Shown piece after piece: positions 50,256-59,761 of a stretch of 64,000 nt of DNA. The translations under genes and the position numbers were made by a program. The notes under the pieces were generated by a model. That model made no database searches, was not told where the DNA came from, and saw nothing but the letters and a program-made list of their open reading frames with translations. Source of the stretch: JAUYQR01 sp050632395 (lineage in GTDB: Bacteria > Pseudomonadota > Alphaproteobacteria > Rhodobacterales > Rhodobacteraceae); contig NZ_CP192600.1 of assembly GCF_050632395.1 (NCBI RefSeq), positions 868,001-932,000 on the forward strand. Reading direction: 5' to 3'. Position 1 is the stretch's first letter; every line of letters starts with the position of its first letter.

Positions 50256-50284
50256 TTGTCAAGAAATAATGCAGCGACTACATA
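50256..50284 (+). promoter_or_regulatory. rpoZ promoter
   Basis: TTGTCA (50256-50261) and TACATA (50279-50284) are spaced by exactly 17 bases, 38 bases before the rpoZ start codon. Confidence 0.6.
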
Positions 50285-50321
50285 GGCCACTTCCAATGCG
50301 CCACCCGAACTGGAGTTTGCC

Positions 50322-50675
50322 ATGGCCCGCGTAACGGTCGAAGATTGCGTCGACAAGGTTCCGAACCGGTTCGAACTGGTGATGCTGGCTGCGCACCGTG
50401 CGCGTGAGATCCAAGCCGGATCGCCGATCACGGTCGAGCGGGACAATGACAAGAACCCCGTCGTCTCGCTGCGCGAGATCGCCGAGGAAACCCAGCTTGC
50501 CGACAGCCTGCGCGAGCGGATGATCGAAAGCCACCAGACCCAGATCGAAGTCGACGAACCCGAAGAAGACCAGATGGCGCTTCTGATGGGCGGCGAGATG
50601 GATCGCCCGATGGTCGACGACATGTCGGAAGAAAAGCTGTTGCGCGCGCTGATGGAAGCGCAAGGCGACATCTGA
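50322..50675 (+). CDS. rpoZ: RNA polymerase subunit omega
   Basis: Small subunit that stabilises the beta' subunit and can bind ppGpp. The 117-residue protein has the universal MARVTVEDCVDKVPNRFELVM start and RAREIQAGSPITVE and KNPVVSLREIAEE blocks; the C-terminal acidic extension is typical of alphaproteobacteria. It lies 31 bases before the rsh gene, the classic rpoZ-spoT neighbourhood, and probably shares its transcript. Confidence 0.96.
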   Translation: MARVTVEDCVDKVPNRFELVMLAAHRAREIQAGSPITVERDNDKNPVVSLREIAEETQLADSLRERMIESHQTQIEVDEPEEDQMALLMGGEMDRPMVDDMSEEKLLRALMEAQGDI

Positions 50676-50706
50676 CCGGGCGACAAACCCGCAAGGCAGG
50701 GCGCTG

Positions 50707-52824
50707 ATGATCGACGTCGAAGACCTCATCGCCCTTGTCCGCAACTACAACCCGCGGTGCAATGCCGACCTGATCCGCAAGGCTTACGCCTACGCTTTTC
50801 GCATGCACGACGGCCAGATGCGGAAATCGGGCGAACCCTATTTCACCCATCCCGTGGCCGTCGCCGCGATCCTGACCGAACAGCGGCTGGATGACGCGAC
50901 GATCATCACCGCGCTTTTGCACGACACCATCGAGGATACCCGGTCGACCTACACCGAAATCACCTCGCTCTTTGGCGAGGAGGTGGCGGAACTGGTCGAT
51001 GGCGTGACCAAGCTGACGAACCTGCAACTGTCGTCGACAGAAAACCAGCAGGCGGAAAACTTCCGCAAGCTGTTCATGGCGATGTCCAAGGACCTGCGGG
51101 TGATCCTCGTCAAACTGGGCGACCGGTTGCACAACATGCGCACCATCCGGTCGATGAACCCGGACAAGCAGGCCCAGAAGGCCCGCGAGACGATGGAGAT
51201 ATTTGCCCCCCTTGCCGGCCGGATGGGGATGCAATGGATGCGCGAGGAGTTGGAGGATCTGTCCTTCAAAGTTCTCAACCCCGAGGCGCGCAATTCCATC
51301 ATCCGCCGCTTCCTGACCCTTCAGCGCGAGGCGGGGGATGTCGTTCACAAGATTACAGGCGATATCCGGCACGAACTGGAAAAGGCGCAGCTTGAGGCGG
51401 ACGTTTTCGGCCGCGCGAAAAAGCCCTACTCGATCTGGCGCAAGATGCAGGAGAAAGACCTCGCCTTTTCGCGCCTCTCCGACATCTACGGGTTTCGCGT
51501 CATCTGCGGTTCGGTCGCTGATTGTTACCGCATCCTCGGCGTGATCCACCAACGCTGGCGCGCGGTGCCGGGCCGGTTCAAGGATTACATCAGCCAACCC
51601 AAGAACAACGGTTACCGTTCGATCCACACCACCGTTTCAGGTCGCGACGGCAAGCGCGTCGAAGTGCAGATCCGCACGCGCGAGATGCACGAAGTGGCCG
51701 AAGCCGGTGTTGCCGCGCATTGGTCCTACCGCGAAGGCGTGCGCGCGAAGAACCCCTTTGCCGTCGATCCCGCCAAGTGGATCGCGGCGCTGACCGAACG
51801 GCTGGACGCGGGCGACACCGACGAATTCCTCGAAAACGTCAAGCTCGAGATGTATTCCGATCAGGTGTTCTGCTTCACCCCGAAAGGTGACGTGATCCAG
51901 CTGCCGCGGGGGGCCACGCCCCTCGATTACGCTTATGCGATCCATACCCGGATCGGAAACTCCTGCGTGTCGGCCAAGATCGACGGCATCCGCGTGCCAT
52001 TATGGACCCGGCTGAAGAACGGCCAGTCGGTCGAGATCATCACCGCCGAAGGCCAGCGCCCGCAATCGTCGTGGATCGACATCGTCACCACCGGCCGCGC
52101 CAAGGCCGCGATCCGCCGCAGCTTGCGCGAAGAGGACCGGGGCCGTTTCGTCAAGCTTGGTCAGGAACTTGCCCGCGCCGCCTTTGACCATGTCGGCAAG
52201 AAGGCCACCGACAAGGCGCTGCGCACGGCGGCCAAGATGCTGGGCCTTGCGGATGAAAACGACCTTCTCGCCCGCCTCGGCTCGGCCGAACTCACCGCCC
52301 GGCGGGTGGTGGAGACGCTTTATCCCGACCTTGCGCAGGCCACCTCCGAAGAGGTCGATGCCAAGCGCCCCGTCGTCGGCCTGACCGCCGATCAGACCTT
52401 CAAGCGCGCGCAATGCTGTCAGCCGGTGCCGGGCGAACGCATCGTCGGCATCACCTACCGCGGTCAGGGCGTTGTGGTTCACGCCATCGACTGCCCCGCG
52501 TTGGAGGAATTCGAGGATCAGACCGCGCGCTGGGTCGATCTGCAATGGCATTCCGGCCGCCATGCACCGGTCTACACGATCACGTTGGAAATCACGATTT
52601 CCAATGACGCAGGCGTTCTAGGCCGTATCTGCACCTTGATCGGAGAGCAGAAGGCCAATATCTCCGACCTCAGGTTCACGGACAGAAAACCGGACTTTTA
52701 TCGCCTTGTTATCGACGTAGACCTGCGCGATGTGGAACATCTGCACATGGTGATGACCGCACTCGAGGCGGAAACGGATGTGGCGCAGATCTCGCGTCAC
52801 AGGGATTTGACACGCAGGCCATAG
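50707..52824 (+). CDS. rsh: Bifunctional (p)ppGpp synthetase/hydrolase Rsh
   Basis: Stringent-response enzyme. The 705-residue protein has an N-terminal HD hydrolase domain with an intact metal site (FTHPVAVAAIL and LLHDTIEDTRSTY), a synthetase domain (YGFRVICGSV, GRFKDYISQPKNNGYRSIHT and EVQIRTREMHEVAEAG), then a TGS domain (YSDQVFCFTPKGDVIQLPRG) and a C-terminal ACT domain (GVLGRICTLIGEQKANISDL). Both synthesis and hydrolysis motifs look complete. As the usual single long Rsh of alphaproteobacteria it sits directly after rpoZ. Confidence 0.96.
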   Translation: MIDVEDLIALVRNYNPRCNADLIRKAYAYAFRMHDGQMRKSGEPYFTHPVAVAAILTEQRLDDATIITALLHDTIEDTRSTYTEITSLFGEEVAELVDGVTKLTNLQLSSTENQQAENFRKLFMAMSKDLRVILVKLGDRLHNMRTIRSMNPDKQAQKARETMEIFAPLAGRMGMQWMREELEDLSFKVLNPEARNSIIRRFLTLQREAGDVVHKITGDIRHELEKAQLEADVFGRAKKPYSIWRKMQEKDLAFSRLSDIYGFRVICGSVADCYRILGVIHQRWRAVPGRFKDYISQPKNNGYRSIHTTVSGRDGKRVEVQIRTREMHEVAEAGVAAHWSYREGVRAKNPFAVDPAKWIAALTERLDAGDTDEFLENVKLEMYSDQVFCFTPKGDVIQLPRGATPLDYAYAIHTRIGNSCVSAKIDGIRVPLWTRLKNGQSVEIITAEGQRPQSSWIDIVTTGRAKAAIRRSLREEDRGRFVKLGQELARAAFDHVGKKATDKALRTAAKMLGLADENDLLARLGSAELTARRVVETLYPDLAQATSEEVDAKRPVVGLTADQTFKRAQCCQPVPGERIVGITYRGQGVVVHAIDCPALEEFEDQTARWVDLQWHSGRHAPVYTITLEITISNDAGVLGRICTLIGEQKANISDLRFTDRKPDFYRLVIDVDLRDVEHLHMVMTALEAETDVAQISRHRDLTRRP

Positions 52825-52864
52825 GGCTTGAACCGGGAATTGCACCGGACGGGAAGGACGCAAG

Positions 52865-53572
52865 TTGGTCTTCAAGCGCAGAAAACCGTTGGGCTGGGGC
52901 CCTTGGCTGCGAGAGCAAGTCTACCCCCGCGGCGGCTTCAAGCGTGCGATCCGCTATGTAGTCTACCGGATGCGCCGCTTGCCCGACCAACCGCACCGTG
53001 TTGCGCGCGGCGTGTTCGCAGGCTCGCTGATCGGTTTTTTGCCCTTGCCGGGGTTGCAGTTTGTGGCCGCATGGGGTGCGGCGCGGCTGATCCGCGGCAA
53101 CGTGCTGGCCTCGCTTCTGGCCACCTTCAACACCAATCCGGTGACCACGCCATTCTTCGCCGTTCTGGCCATGACGCTTGGTCACTGGATCATGGGCATC
53201 GAAGCGCCCTTGAACGCGGACTACATCCTTGGCGCGTTTTCCAATGCGGGCCAGGATCTGTGGTATAACTTCACCGCGCTCTTCGGCCCGGAGAAGGCCC
53301 GCTGGGGCGGACTTTTCGAGTTCTGGAACGAGATTTACCTGCCGTATTTCATTGGTGCGCTTGGTCCGGCCATCCTGATCAGTGGTGCTGCCTACTATGT
53401 CACGATCCCGCTCGTCGAAGCGTACCAGAAAGCCCGCGCGGCCAAGGCCAAGGAACGCAGCGAGCGCCGTCGGTCCTTGCGCGAAACCGTGGCAACCGCC
53501 GCCGCCAAACTGAAGCGGAAAGCCGAGCGCGATGACAGCGGCGAGGGTGACGACGGCCCCGGAACTCCGTAA
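52865..53572 (+). CDS. DUF2062 family membrane protein
   Basis: A 235-residue protein with about three membrane spans in the DUF2062 region: GVFAGSLIGFLPLPGLQFVAA, ATFNTNPVTTPFFAVLAMTLG and YFIGALGPAILISGAAYYV. The C terminus is a highly charged tail (KAKERSERRRSLRE). Function unknown. Translation starts at TTG 52865, well supported by GGAAGGAC six bases upstream and MVFKRRKPLGW as a typical start. It lies between rsh and pdxJ in a + strand cluster that is conserved in related genomes. Confidence 0.82.
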   Translation: MVFKRRKPLGWGPWLREQVYPRGGFKRAIRYVVYRMRRLPDQPHRVARGVFAGSLIGFLPLPGLQFVAAWGAARLIRGNVLASLLATFNTNPVTTPFFAVLAMTLGHWIMGIEAPLNADYILGAFSNAGQDLWYNFTALFGPEKARWGGLFEFWNEIYLPYFIGALGPAILISGAAYYVTIPLVEAYQKARAAKAKERSERRRSLRETVATAAAKLKRKAERDDSGEGDDGPGTP

Positions 53573-53607
53573 CATAGGCCACAGCACAAGACGCAGAAAG
53601 AACTTCG

Positions 53608-54381
53608 ATGGCAACTCTACCGCGCGGCCGCAGCCTTGCCCCCCGGCATCTTCGCCTCGGCGTGAACATCGACCATGTCGCCACCGTCCGCAACGCGCGC
53701 GGCACCGCATGGCCCGATCCCTTGCGCGCAGCCCTGCTGGCCGAAGCGGCCGGGGCTGACGGCATCACCGCGCACCTGCGCGAAGACCGCCGCCACATCC
53801 GCGACGCCGACATCAACGCGTTGATCGCCGCGATCACCGTGCCGCTAAATTTCGAATGTGCCGCGACGGCCGAAATGCAGGCGCTTGCGCTGCGCCACAA
53901 ACCCCATGCCGTATGCCTTGTGCCTGAAAAGCGTGAAGAACGGACGACCGAAGGCGGCCTTGATGTCGCTGGCGACAAGACCCGCCTTGCCGCCTTCATC
54001 GCGCCCCTGACCGAGGCCGGCTGCCGCGTCAGCATGTTCATCAGCCATGACGCCCGCCAGATCGAAGCCTCCGCCCGCATCGGCGCCGCCGTCGTGGAAC
54101 TGCACACCGGGCTTTACGCCGACCTTCTGGCTGACGGCCACCCCGACCTTGCCGAACGTGAGTTGGGCTTCCTGCGCGAAGGCGCACGCCTCGCCGCCGC
54201 CGTCGGGCTTGAGGTTCACGCCGGCCACGGTCTGACGTACGACAACGTCGGCCCCATCGCGGCAATCCCAGAGGTCGCCGAACTCAACATCGGCCACTTC
54301 CTGATCGGCGAGGCGATCTTCCGTGGCCTTGGCCCGGCGATCGAGGAAATGCGCCGCCGGATGGATGCGGCACGGGCATGA
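53608..54381 (+). CDS. pdxJ: Pyridoxine 5'-phosphate synthase
   Basis: Closes the vitamin B6 ring from 1-deoxyxylulose 5-phosphate and aminoacetone 3-phosphate. The 257-residue TIM-barrel protein has LRLGVNIDHVATVRNARGT, GADGITAHLREDRRHI, VPLNFECAAT, the CLVPEKREERTTEGGLDV block and EVHAGHGLTYDNV, all standard PdxJ motifs. It overlaps acpS by ATGA; pdxJ-acpS-lepB-rnc-era order is conserved in proteobacteria. Confidence 0.96.
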   Translation: MATLPRGRSLAPRHLRLGVNIDHVATVRNARGTAWPDPLRAALLAEAAGADGITAHLREDRRHIRDADINALIAAITVPLNFECAATAEMQALALRHKPHAVCLVPEKREERTTEGGLDVAGDKTRLAAFIAPLTEAGCRVSMFISHDARQIEASARIGAAVVELHTGLYADLLADGHPDLAERELGFLREGARLAAAVGLEVHAGHGLTYDNVGPIAAIPEVAELNIGHFLIGEAIFRGLGPAIEEMRRRMDAARA

Positions 54382-54815
54382 TCCTCGGCATTGGCAGCGA
54401 CCTTGCCAACATCGAACGCATCGAGGCGACGCTTGCCCGGTTCGGTGACCGGTTCCGCGACCGGGTGTTCACCGACCATGAACAGGCCAAGGCCGAAAGC
54501 CGCCCGCGCGCGGTGGCCGCGACCTTCGCCAAACGCTGGGCCGCCAAAGAGGCGTGTTCAAAGGCGCTGGGAACGGGCCTGCGCATGGGGATCGGCTGGA
54601 AGGACATGGCGGTGACGAACCTGCGGTCCGGCCAACCCGTGATGCACGTCACCGGCTGGGCCGCCGAACGCCTGCGCGAGATGACCCCCGAAGGCCACGA
54701 GGCGCTGATCCACGTCACCCTGACCGACGACCACCCGTGGGCGCAGGCCTTCGTGGTGATCGAGGCGCGCCCGCTGGCCGGGGCCATCACGGCTTCGGGT
54801 TCGACACACACTTGA
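54378..54815 (+). CDS. acpS: Holo-[acyl-carrier-protein] synthase
   Basis: Transfers phosphopantetheine from CoA to acyl carrier protein. The 145-residue protein shows GIGSDLANIERIEATLARFG with the metal Asp, RVFTDHEQ and the catalytic FAKRWAAKEACSKALGTG. Start overlaps the pdxJ stop (ATGA). It is followed 66 bases later by lepB; that gap holds TTGACT at 54827 as a possible promoter element for lepB without a clear -10. Confidence 0.95.
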   Translation: MILGIGSDLANIERIEATLARFGDRFRDRVFTDHEQAKAESRPRAVAATFAKRWAAKEACSKALGTGLRMGIGWKDMAVTNLRSGQPVMHVTGWAAERLREMTPEGHEALIHVTLTDDHPWAQAFVVIEARPLAGAITASGSTHT

Positions 54816-54881
54816 AGGGCCTGCGCTTGACTCGCGCTTGCCCCGCGCGCATGTAGCGCGAAATCCGGCAGGCAGGGCAGC

Positions 54882-55670
54882 ATGGCATCAGCTAAGAAAT
54901 CCGACGGCGGCATCGTGGAAACGATCAAGACCGTATTCTGGGCACTGATCATCGCGGGCGTGTTCCGCACCCTGTTCTTCCAGCCCTTCTGGATTCCCTC
55001 GGAATCGATGAAGGATACGCTCTTGATCGGCGACTTCCTGTTCGTCAACAAGATGGCCTATGGCTATTCGCGCTATTCCTGCCCCTTCGGCCTGTGCCCG
55101 ATCACGGGCCGCATCCTCGGGTCCGAACCCCAGCGTGGCGATGTCGTGGTGTTCCGCCACCCGGTGAACGGCACCGATTTCATCAAGCGCTTGATCGGCC
55201 TGCCCGGTGACACGATCCAGATGAAGAATGGCGTCCTGTTCATCAACGGGGTCGAGGCTCCGCAGGAACCCGCCGGCGTGTTCGAGGAAATCAACGAACC
55301 GCAAGGCCCGATGCGCAGCCGCCCGCGCTGCGAAAACGGGGCCGTGGGCGACGGTGGCATCTGCACCCGCAGCCGGTTCATCGAAACCCTGCCCGAAGGG
55401 CAAAAGCACAACATCCTGAACATCGACACCAACGGCGGCGGCGACAACACCGATGTGTTCACCGTGCCGGCGGGACATTACTTCTTCATGGGCGACAACC
55501 GCGACAACAGCATGGATAGCCGCTTCAACCAGCGCGCCGGTGGCGTCGGTTTCGTGCCGGCGGAAAACCTGATCGGCCGCGCCGACCGGGTGATCTTTTC
55601 GTCGGCCGGCACCCGCATGCTGTATTTCTGGACGTGGCGGTCGGATCGCTTCTTCAAGGCGATTGAGTGA
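54882..55670 (+). CDS. lepB: Signal peptidase I
   Basis: Cleaves signal peptides at the outer face of the inner membrane. The 262-residue protein has one N-terminal span (TVFWALIIAGVFRTLFFQPF), the catalytic serine in WIPSESMKDTLLIGDFLFV, and the catalytic lysine segment HPVNGTDFIKRLIGLPGD, followed by GHYFFMGDNRDNSMDSR. A Cys-bearing insertion (YSCPFGLCPITGR) follows the serine box, as in other alphaproteobacterial LepB. The stop overlaps the rnc GTG by four bases. Confidence 0.95.
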   Translation: MASAKKSDGGIVETIKTVFWALIIAGVFRTLFFQPFWIPSESMKDTLLIGDFLFVNKMAYGYSRYSCPFGLCPITGRILGSEPQRGDVVVFRHPVNGTDFIKRLIGLPGDTIQMKNGVLFINGVEAPQEPAGVFEEINEPQGPMRSRPRCENGAVGDGGICTRSRFIETLPEGQKHNILNIDTNGGGDNTDVFTVPAGHYFFMGDNRDNSMDSRFNQRAGGVGFVPAENLIGRADRVIFSSAGTRMLYFWTWRSDRFFKAIE

Positions 55671-56353
55671 GGCTTTCGGCGGATCTCAAGGCCCTCGAGG
55701 GCCGTATGGGACATACGTTCCGCACGCCCGACCACCTCTTGCGCGCGGTGACGCACGCCTCGATCTCGTCATCGACCCGGCCAGACAACCAGCGGCTGGA
55801 ATTCCTTGGTGACCGCGTCCTTGGCCTCGTGATGGCCGAGGCGCTGCTGGATGCTGACCCCGATGCCTCCGAAGGCCAGCTAGCGCCGCGCTTCAACGCG
55901 CTGGTGCGCAAGGAAACCTGCGCCGACGTCGCGCGCAATCTGGGTCTGGGCGATGTCTTGAAACTTGGCCGGTCCGAAATGCTGTCGGGCGGCCGGCGCA
56001 AGGAGGCGCTCCTTGGCGACGCGCTGGAAGCGGTGATCGCCGCCGTCTACCTTGATGGCGGGTTCGAGGCGGCGAAGGCGCTGGTCTTGCGCCTGTGGGG
56101 CGGCCGGATCGGCGCGGTCGACAGCGACGCCCGCGACGCCAAGACCGCGCTGCAGGAATGGGCGCAGGCCCGCGGCATGCCGCCCCCCACCTATACCGAG
56201 GCTGGCCGCACCGGCCCGGATCATCAACCCCTGTTCACGGTTGCCGTGACGCTGGAAGACGGCGCCCGCGCCGAGGCGCAAGCCGGATCGAAACGCATCG
56301 CCGAACAGCAAGCCGCGAAGTCGCTGCTGGCACGGCTGGAGGACGAGACATGA
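55667..56353 (+). CDS. rnc: Ribonuclease III
   Basis: Double-stranded RNA endonuclease for rRNA and mRNA processing. The 228-residue protein has the catalytic signature RLEFLGDRVLGLVMAE, the second acidic motif GDALEAVIAAVYLDGGF, and a C-terminal dsRNA-binding domain (DAKTALQEWAQARG, then AGSKRIAEQQAAKSLL). GTG start overlaps lepB (GTGA) and its stop overlaps era (ATGA): a translationally coupled lepB-rnc-era unit. Confidence 0.96.
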   Translation: MRLSADLKALEGRMGHTFRTPDHLLRAVTHASISSSTRPDNQRLEFLGDRVLGLVMAEALLDADPDASEGQLAPRFNALVRKETCADVARNLGLGDVLKLGRSEMLSGGRRKEALLGDALEAVIAAVYLDGGFEAAKALVLRLWGGRIGAVDSDARDAKTALQEWAQARGMPPPTYTEAGRTGPDHQPLFTVAVTLEDGARAEAQAGSKRIAEQQAAKSLLARLEDET

Positions 56354-57267
56354 CCGACACTACCCGCGCGGGCTTTGTGGCCCTGATCGGCGAGCCGAAT
56401 GCCGGCAAGTCCACCCTGATGAACCGGATGGTCGGGGCGAAGATTTCCATCGTCACGCACAAGGTGCAGACCACCCGCACCCGGATCCGTGGCGTCTGCA
56501 TGGAAGGTCAGGCGCAGATCGTGTTCGTCGACACGCCCGGCCTCTTCCGCCCGCGCCGCAGGCTTGACCGCGCGATGGTCAAGGCAGCGTGGGGCGGGGC
56601 GTCGGATGCCGACGTGATCGTGCTTCTGGTCGAGGCGACGCGCGGGTTGACCGAAGGCGTTCAGGCGATCATCGACCGGCTTGCCGACGAGATGCCCAAG
56701 GATCAGCCTGTAGCGCTGGCGATCAACAAGATCGACCGGGTAAAGGCTGAAACGCTGTTGGCGATGGCAGAACAGTTGAACGGCGCCTATCCGTTCAAGA
56801 AGACCTTCATGATCAGCGCCGAAAAGGGCTACGGCGTGGCGGACCTGCGCGAATGGCTGGCGGCCGAAGTGCCCGAAGGCCCGTGGTTCTACCCCGAGGA
56901 CCAGATCGCCGACCTGCCGATGCGGATGATCGCGGCCGAGATGACGCGCGAAAAGCTGACCCTGCGCCTGCACGAGGAACTGCCCTACCAGCTGACGGTC
57001 GAGACCGAAAAGTGGGAAGACAAGCCCGACGGCACCACCCGTATCGACCAGATCGTCTATGTCGCGCGCGACGGCCACAAGGGCATCGTGCTTGGCAACA
57101 AGGGCGAGACGATCAAGGCGATCGGGCAGGCCGCGCGGGCCGAGATTTCCGAATTCCTCGGCCGCACCGTGCATCTTTTCCTGCAGGTGAAGGTGCGCCC
57201 GAACTGGCTGGACGAGCCCGAGCGCTATTCCGAAATGGGACTGGATTTCAAGGACGGCGATGCCTGA
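56350..57267 (+). CDS. era: GTPase Era
   Basis: Ribosome assembly GTPase that binds 16S rRNA. The 305-residue protein has the P-loop GEPNAGKSTLMNRMVG, the switch region THKVQTTRTRIRG, DTPGLFRPRR (G3), NKID (G4) and the C-terminal KH domain (GHKGIVLGNKGETIKAIGQA). ATG 56350 overlaps the rnc stop. Followed by the small DUF1491 gene after 72 bases. Confidence 0.96.
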   Translation: MTDTTRAGFVALIGEPNAGKSTLMNRMVGAKISIVTHKVQTTRTRIRGVCMEGQAQIVFVDTPGLFRPRRRLDRAMVKAAWGGASDADVIVLLVEATRGLTEGVQAIIDRLADEMPKDQPVALAINKIDRVKAETLLAMAEQLNGAYPFKKTFMISAEKGYGVADLREWLAAEVPEGPWFYPEDQIADLPMRMIAAEMTREKLTLRLHEELPYQLTVETEKWEDKPDGTTRIDQIVYVARDGHKGIVLGNKGETIKAIGQAARAEISEFLGRTVHLFLQVKVRPNWLDEPERYSEMGLDFKDGDA

Positions 57268-57339
57268 GGCGCCTGGCCTCACATTGGGGCGACGGCTGCG
57301 GCGCCTCCAGTGGGAACATTCTGGAAAAGAGCGGATCAT

Positions 57340-57675
57340 ATGAGCGCGCGTCTGGCCTCGGGCATCTGGGTATCGGCCTATCTGACCCGGCTGCGGCTGG
57401 CCGACATCCCCGCCTATGTCACCGCCAAGGGTGATGCCCAGGCTGGCGCGGTGGTGGTGAAGGTCGCGCTGCTGGATGGCACCGCGCGGGCGTTCGAGCG
57501 GCGGTCAGACCTTACGAGCGGCGCGCGCGCCTGGATGCAGATGGCCGAAGGCCCTGAGGCCGAGGTTGATGCGATGCTGACCCGCCAGCGCGCCCGCGAC
57601 CCTGACCTGTGGCTGATCGAACTGGAAGATCGGCAGGGCCGGACGCTCCTGGACGAAGACGGGCTGTCGGACTGA
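57340..57675 (+). CDS. DUF1491 family protein
   Basis: A 111-residue cytoplasmic protein matching DUF1491: RLASGIWVSAYLTRLRLADIPAYV, GAVVVKVALLDGTARAFER and DPDLWLIELEDRQGRTLLDE. The family is found next to era and recO in Rhodobacterales and has no known function. ATG 57340 gives the standard MSARLASGIWV start; recO follows after 79 bases. Confidence 0.85.
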   Translation: MSARLASGIWVSAYLTRLRLADIPAYVTAKGDAQAGAVVVKVALLDGTARAFERRSDLTSGARAWMQMAEGPEAEVDAMLTRQRARDPDLWLIELEDRQGRTLLDEDGLSD

Positions 57676-57754
57676 CCGAATCCGGATCGCGCGCGCCGCC
57701 AGCCTGGATCAACCGCTCTTGTGGCGGCCCGGCGGGGCCGCGATACTGCGCCCC

Positions 57755-58474
57755 ATGGAATGGCGGGACGAAGGCGCGCTTCTGGTCATGCGACCGCATG
57801 GCGAAAGCGCCGCGATCATCGAGGTGTTCACCAAGGCCCACGGCCGCCATGCCGGCGTCGTGCGCGGCGGTGCGTCGCGCAAGATGGCAGCCACGCTGCA
57901 ACCCGGCAGCCAACTGGCCGTGACGTGGCGGGCGCGGCTTGATGACCACATCGGCGCCTTCACGGTCGAGCCGTTGAAATCCCGCGCCGGCGTGCTGTCG
58001 GACCGGCTGGCGCTGGCGGGGCTGACCTCGGTCTGTGCGCTGCTGCGCGCCGCCCTGCCCGAACGTGAGGCGCATCCGGAACTGTGGCGTCGGACCATGA
58101 CCTTGCTGGATGCGCTTGACGCCGATGGGTGGCCAGCCACCTACCTGCGCTGGGAAATCTGCCTGCTGGAAGAGCTCGGCTTCGGCCTCGATCTTGACCG
58201 TTGCACCGTCACCGGGGCCAGCGAGGGGCTTGCCTATGTCAGCCCGCGCACCGGCAGGGCGGTGTCTGTCGCGGGCGCGGGGGAATGGGCCGACCGGCTG
58301 TTGCCACTGCCGCAGGGACTGGCCGGCGACGGCGCAATGGACGCGGCGGCGGTGCGCGACGGGCTGGCGATCACCACCCATTTCCTTGCCCGCGAGCTTG
58401 CACCGGTGCTGCAAGGGCGCCCCTTGCCCGAAGCGCGTTCGCGGCTGGTTGACCTTCTGGCCCGCTCCGCTTGA
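57755..58474 (+). CDS. recO: DNA repair protein RecO
   Basis: Loads RecA on SSB-coated gaps in the RecFOR pathway. The 239-residue protein starts MEWRDEGALLVMRPHGE with an OB fold (GVVRGGASRKMAATLQPGSQ and VTWRARLDDHIGAF), followed by the helical domain (YLRWEICLLEELGFGLDLDRC, then ARELAPVLQGRPLPEARSRL). The zinc cysteines of some RecO proteins are absent except Cys near RC. It ends the rsh-to-recO + strand cluster. Confidence 0.92.
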   Translation: MEWRDEGALLVMRPHGESAAIIEVFTKAHGRHAGVVRGGASRKMAATLQPGSQLAVTWRARLDDHIGAFTVEPLKSRAGVLSDRLALAGLTSVCALLRAALPEREAHPELWRRTMTLLDALDADGWPATYLRWEICLLEELGFGLDLDRCTVTGASEGLAYVSPRTGRAVSVAGAGEWADRLLPLPQGLAGDGAMDAAAVRDGLAITTHFLARELAPVLQGRPLPEARSRLVDLLARSA

Positions 58475-58537
58475 AACGACCCAACATGTCGCACGCGTGA
58501 CAGACGGAACCCGCACGCGCCGTGCCAATGGGGCATC

Positions 58538-59761
58538 ATGGTAACCCGCTATCTGCCCCTCGCGCTGACGCACAGCCCGACGCCCCGTATCGAAAACTTT
58601 GCCCTGCTTGCCGGTCTGGATGCTGCGGTGCGCGGGATGCTGATCTCGACCATGCCGTTGGTCGTGTATGACGCGCTGGGTGATGCGCAATCGACCTCGA
58701 TCGTGTTCTTCATCTCAGGCATCGTGGCGCTGGTCTGGGGGCTGATGGTGCCTTGGGCGACACGGCTGATCCCCCGGCGCTGGGCCTATACCGGGGGCGT
58801 GGTTCTGTATCTGGTCGGCATGACGCTGGGGGCCATCGGCACCGGCTGGTCGGTGCCCTTGGCGCTGATGGCCAACGCGATGGCGACGGTGACGATCTTC
58901 GTCTGCCTGAATGCCTATGTGCTGGATTACGTCGACCGCGCCAACCTTGGCCGCAGCCAATCCACCCAGATGGCCTATGCCGCCACCGCATGGACGCTGG
59001 GGCCGATGGCGGGGGTCAGCCTTTACCACTACTGGGCGCCCGCGCCGTTTCTGGTGGCGGGGCTGTTCGCCTTCGTCCTTCTGGTGTCGTTCTGGGTGCT
59101 GCGACTGGGCAACGGCAAGCAGATCACCCGGGCCAAGCGGCAGGCGGTCAATCCGGTCGCCTATCTCGGGCGGTTCTTCAGCCAGCCCCGGCTGATTGCG
59201 GGCTGGATGTTCGCGGTGACGCGCAGTTGCGGCTGGTGGGTCTATGTCGTCTATCTGCCGATCTTCTGCATCGAGACGGGGCTGGGCGACAAGGTCGGCG
59301 GCATTGCCCTGTCTTGCACCAACGCCCTCCTGTTCGCCGCCCCGGCGCTGAACCGGGTGGTGCGTCGCCTGTCGGTGCGCCGGTCGGTGCGGTTGGCCTT
59401 CGGCATCTGCGGGGGGCTTTTCTGCGCGTCGGCGCTGTCGTCCTTTCTGCCTTGGGCGGCGGTTGTCATGATGATGGCGGCGTCCCTGTTCCTCGTGGCG
59501 CTGGACGTGGTCGGCGGGCTGCCGTTCCTGATGTCGGTGAAACCGTCGGAACGGACCGAGATGTCGGCGGTCTATTCCAGCTTCCGTGACGTGTCGGGAA
59601 TCGTCACGCCCGGTGCCGCGTGGCTTGTGCTGTGGATCGCACCGCTGCCGGGGGTGTTCCTGGCCGCTGGCCTAGGGCTTCTGGCGTCCTGGGCGGTTGC
59701 GGGACGGCTGCATCCAAGGCTTGGCACCCTGCGACCGTCACGCGGCGGGGCCGAGGCTTAG
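58538..59761 (+). CDS. MFS transporter
   Basis: A 407-residue protein with twelve predicted spans in two halves of six, joined by a basic loop (GNGKQITRAKRQAVNPVAY). The first half contains FFISGIVALVWGLMVPWATRLIPRR, with the typical MFS loop 2-3 basic residues, and the second half VGGIALSCTNALLFAAPALNRVV. Substrate not predictable; the sequence is closest in feel to exporters. Its stop codon overlaps the convergent SDR gene by four bases. Confidence 0.85.
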   Translation: MVTRYLPLALTHSPTPRIENFALLAGLDAAVRGMLISTMPLVVYDALGDAQSTSIVFFISGIVALVWGLMVPWATRLIPRRWAYTGGVVLYLVGMTLGAIGTGWSVPLALMANAMATVTIFVCLNAYVLDYVDRANLGRSQSTQMAYAATAWTLGPMAGVSLYHYWAPAPFLVAGLFAFVLLVSFWVLRLGNGKQITRAKRQAVNPVAYLGRFFSQPRLIAGWMFAVTRSCGWWVYVVYLPIFCIETGLGDKVGGIALSCTNALLFAAPALNRVVRRLSVRRSVRLAFGICGGLFCASALSSFLPWAAVVMMMAASLFLVALDVVGGLPFLMSVKPSERTEMSAVYSSFRDVSGIVTPGAAWLVLWIAPLPGVFLAAGLGLLASWAVAGRLHPRLGTLRPSRGGAEA

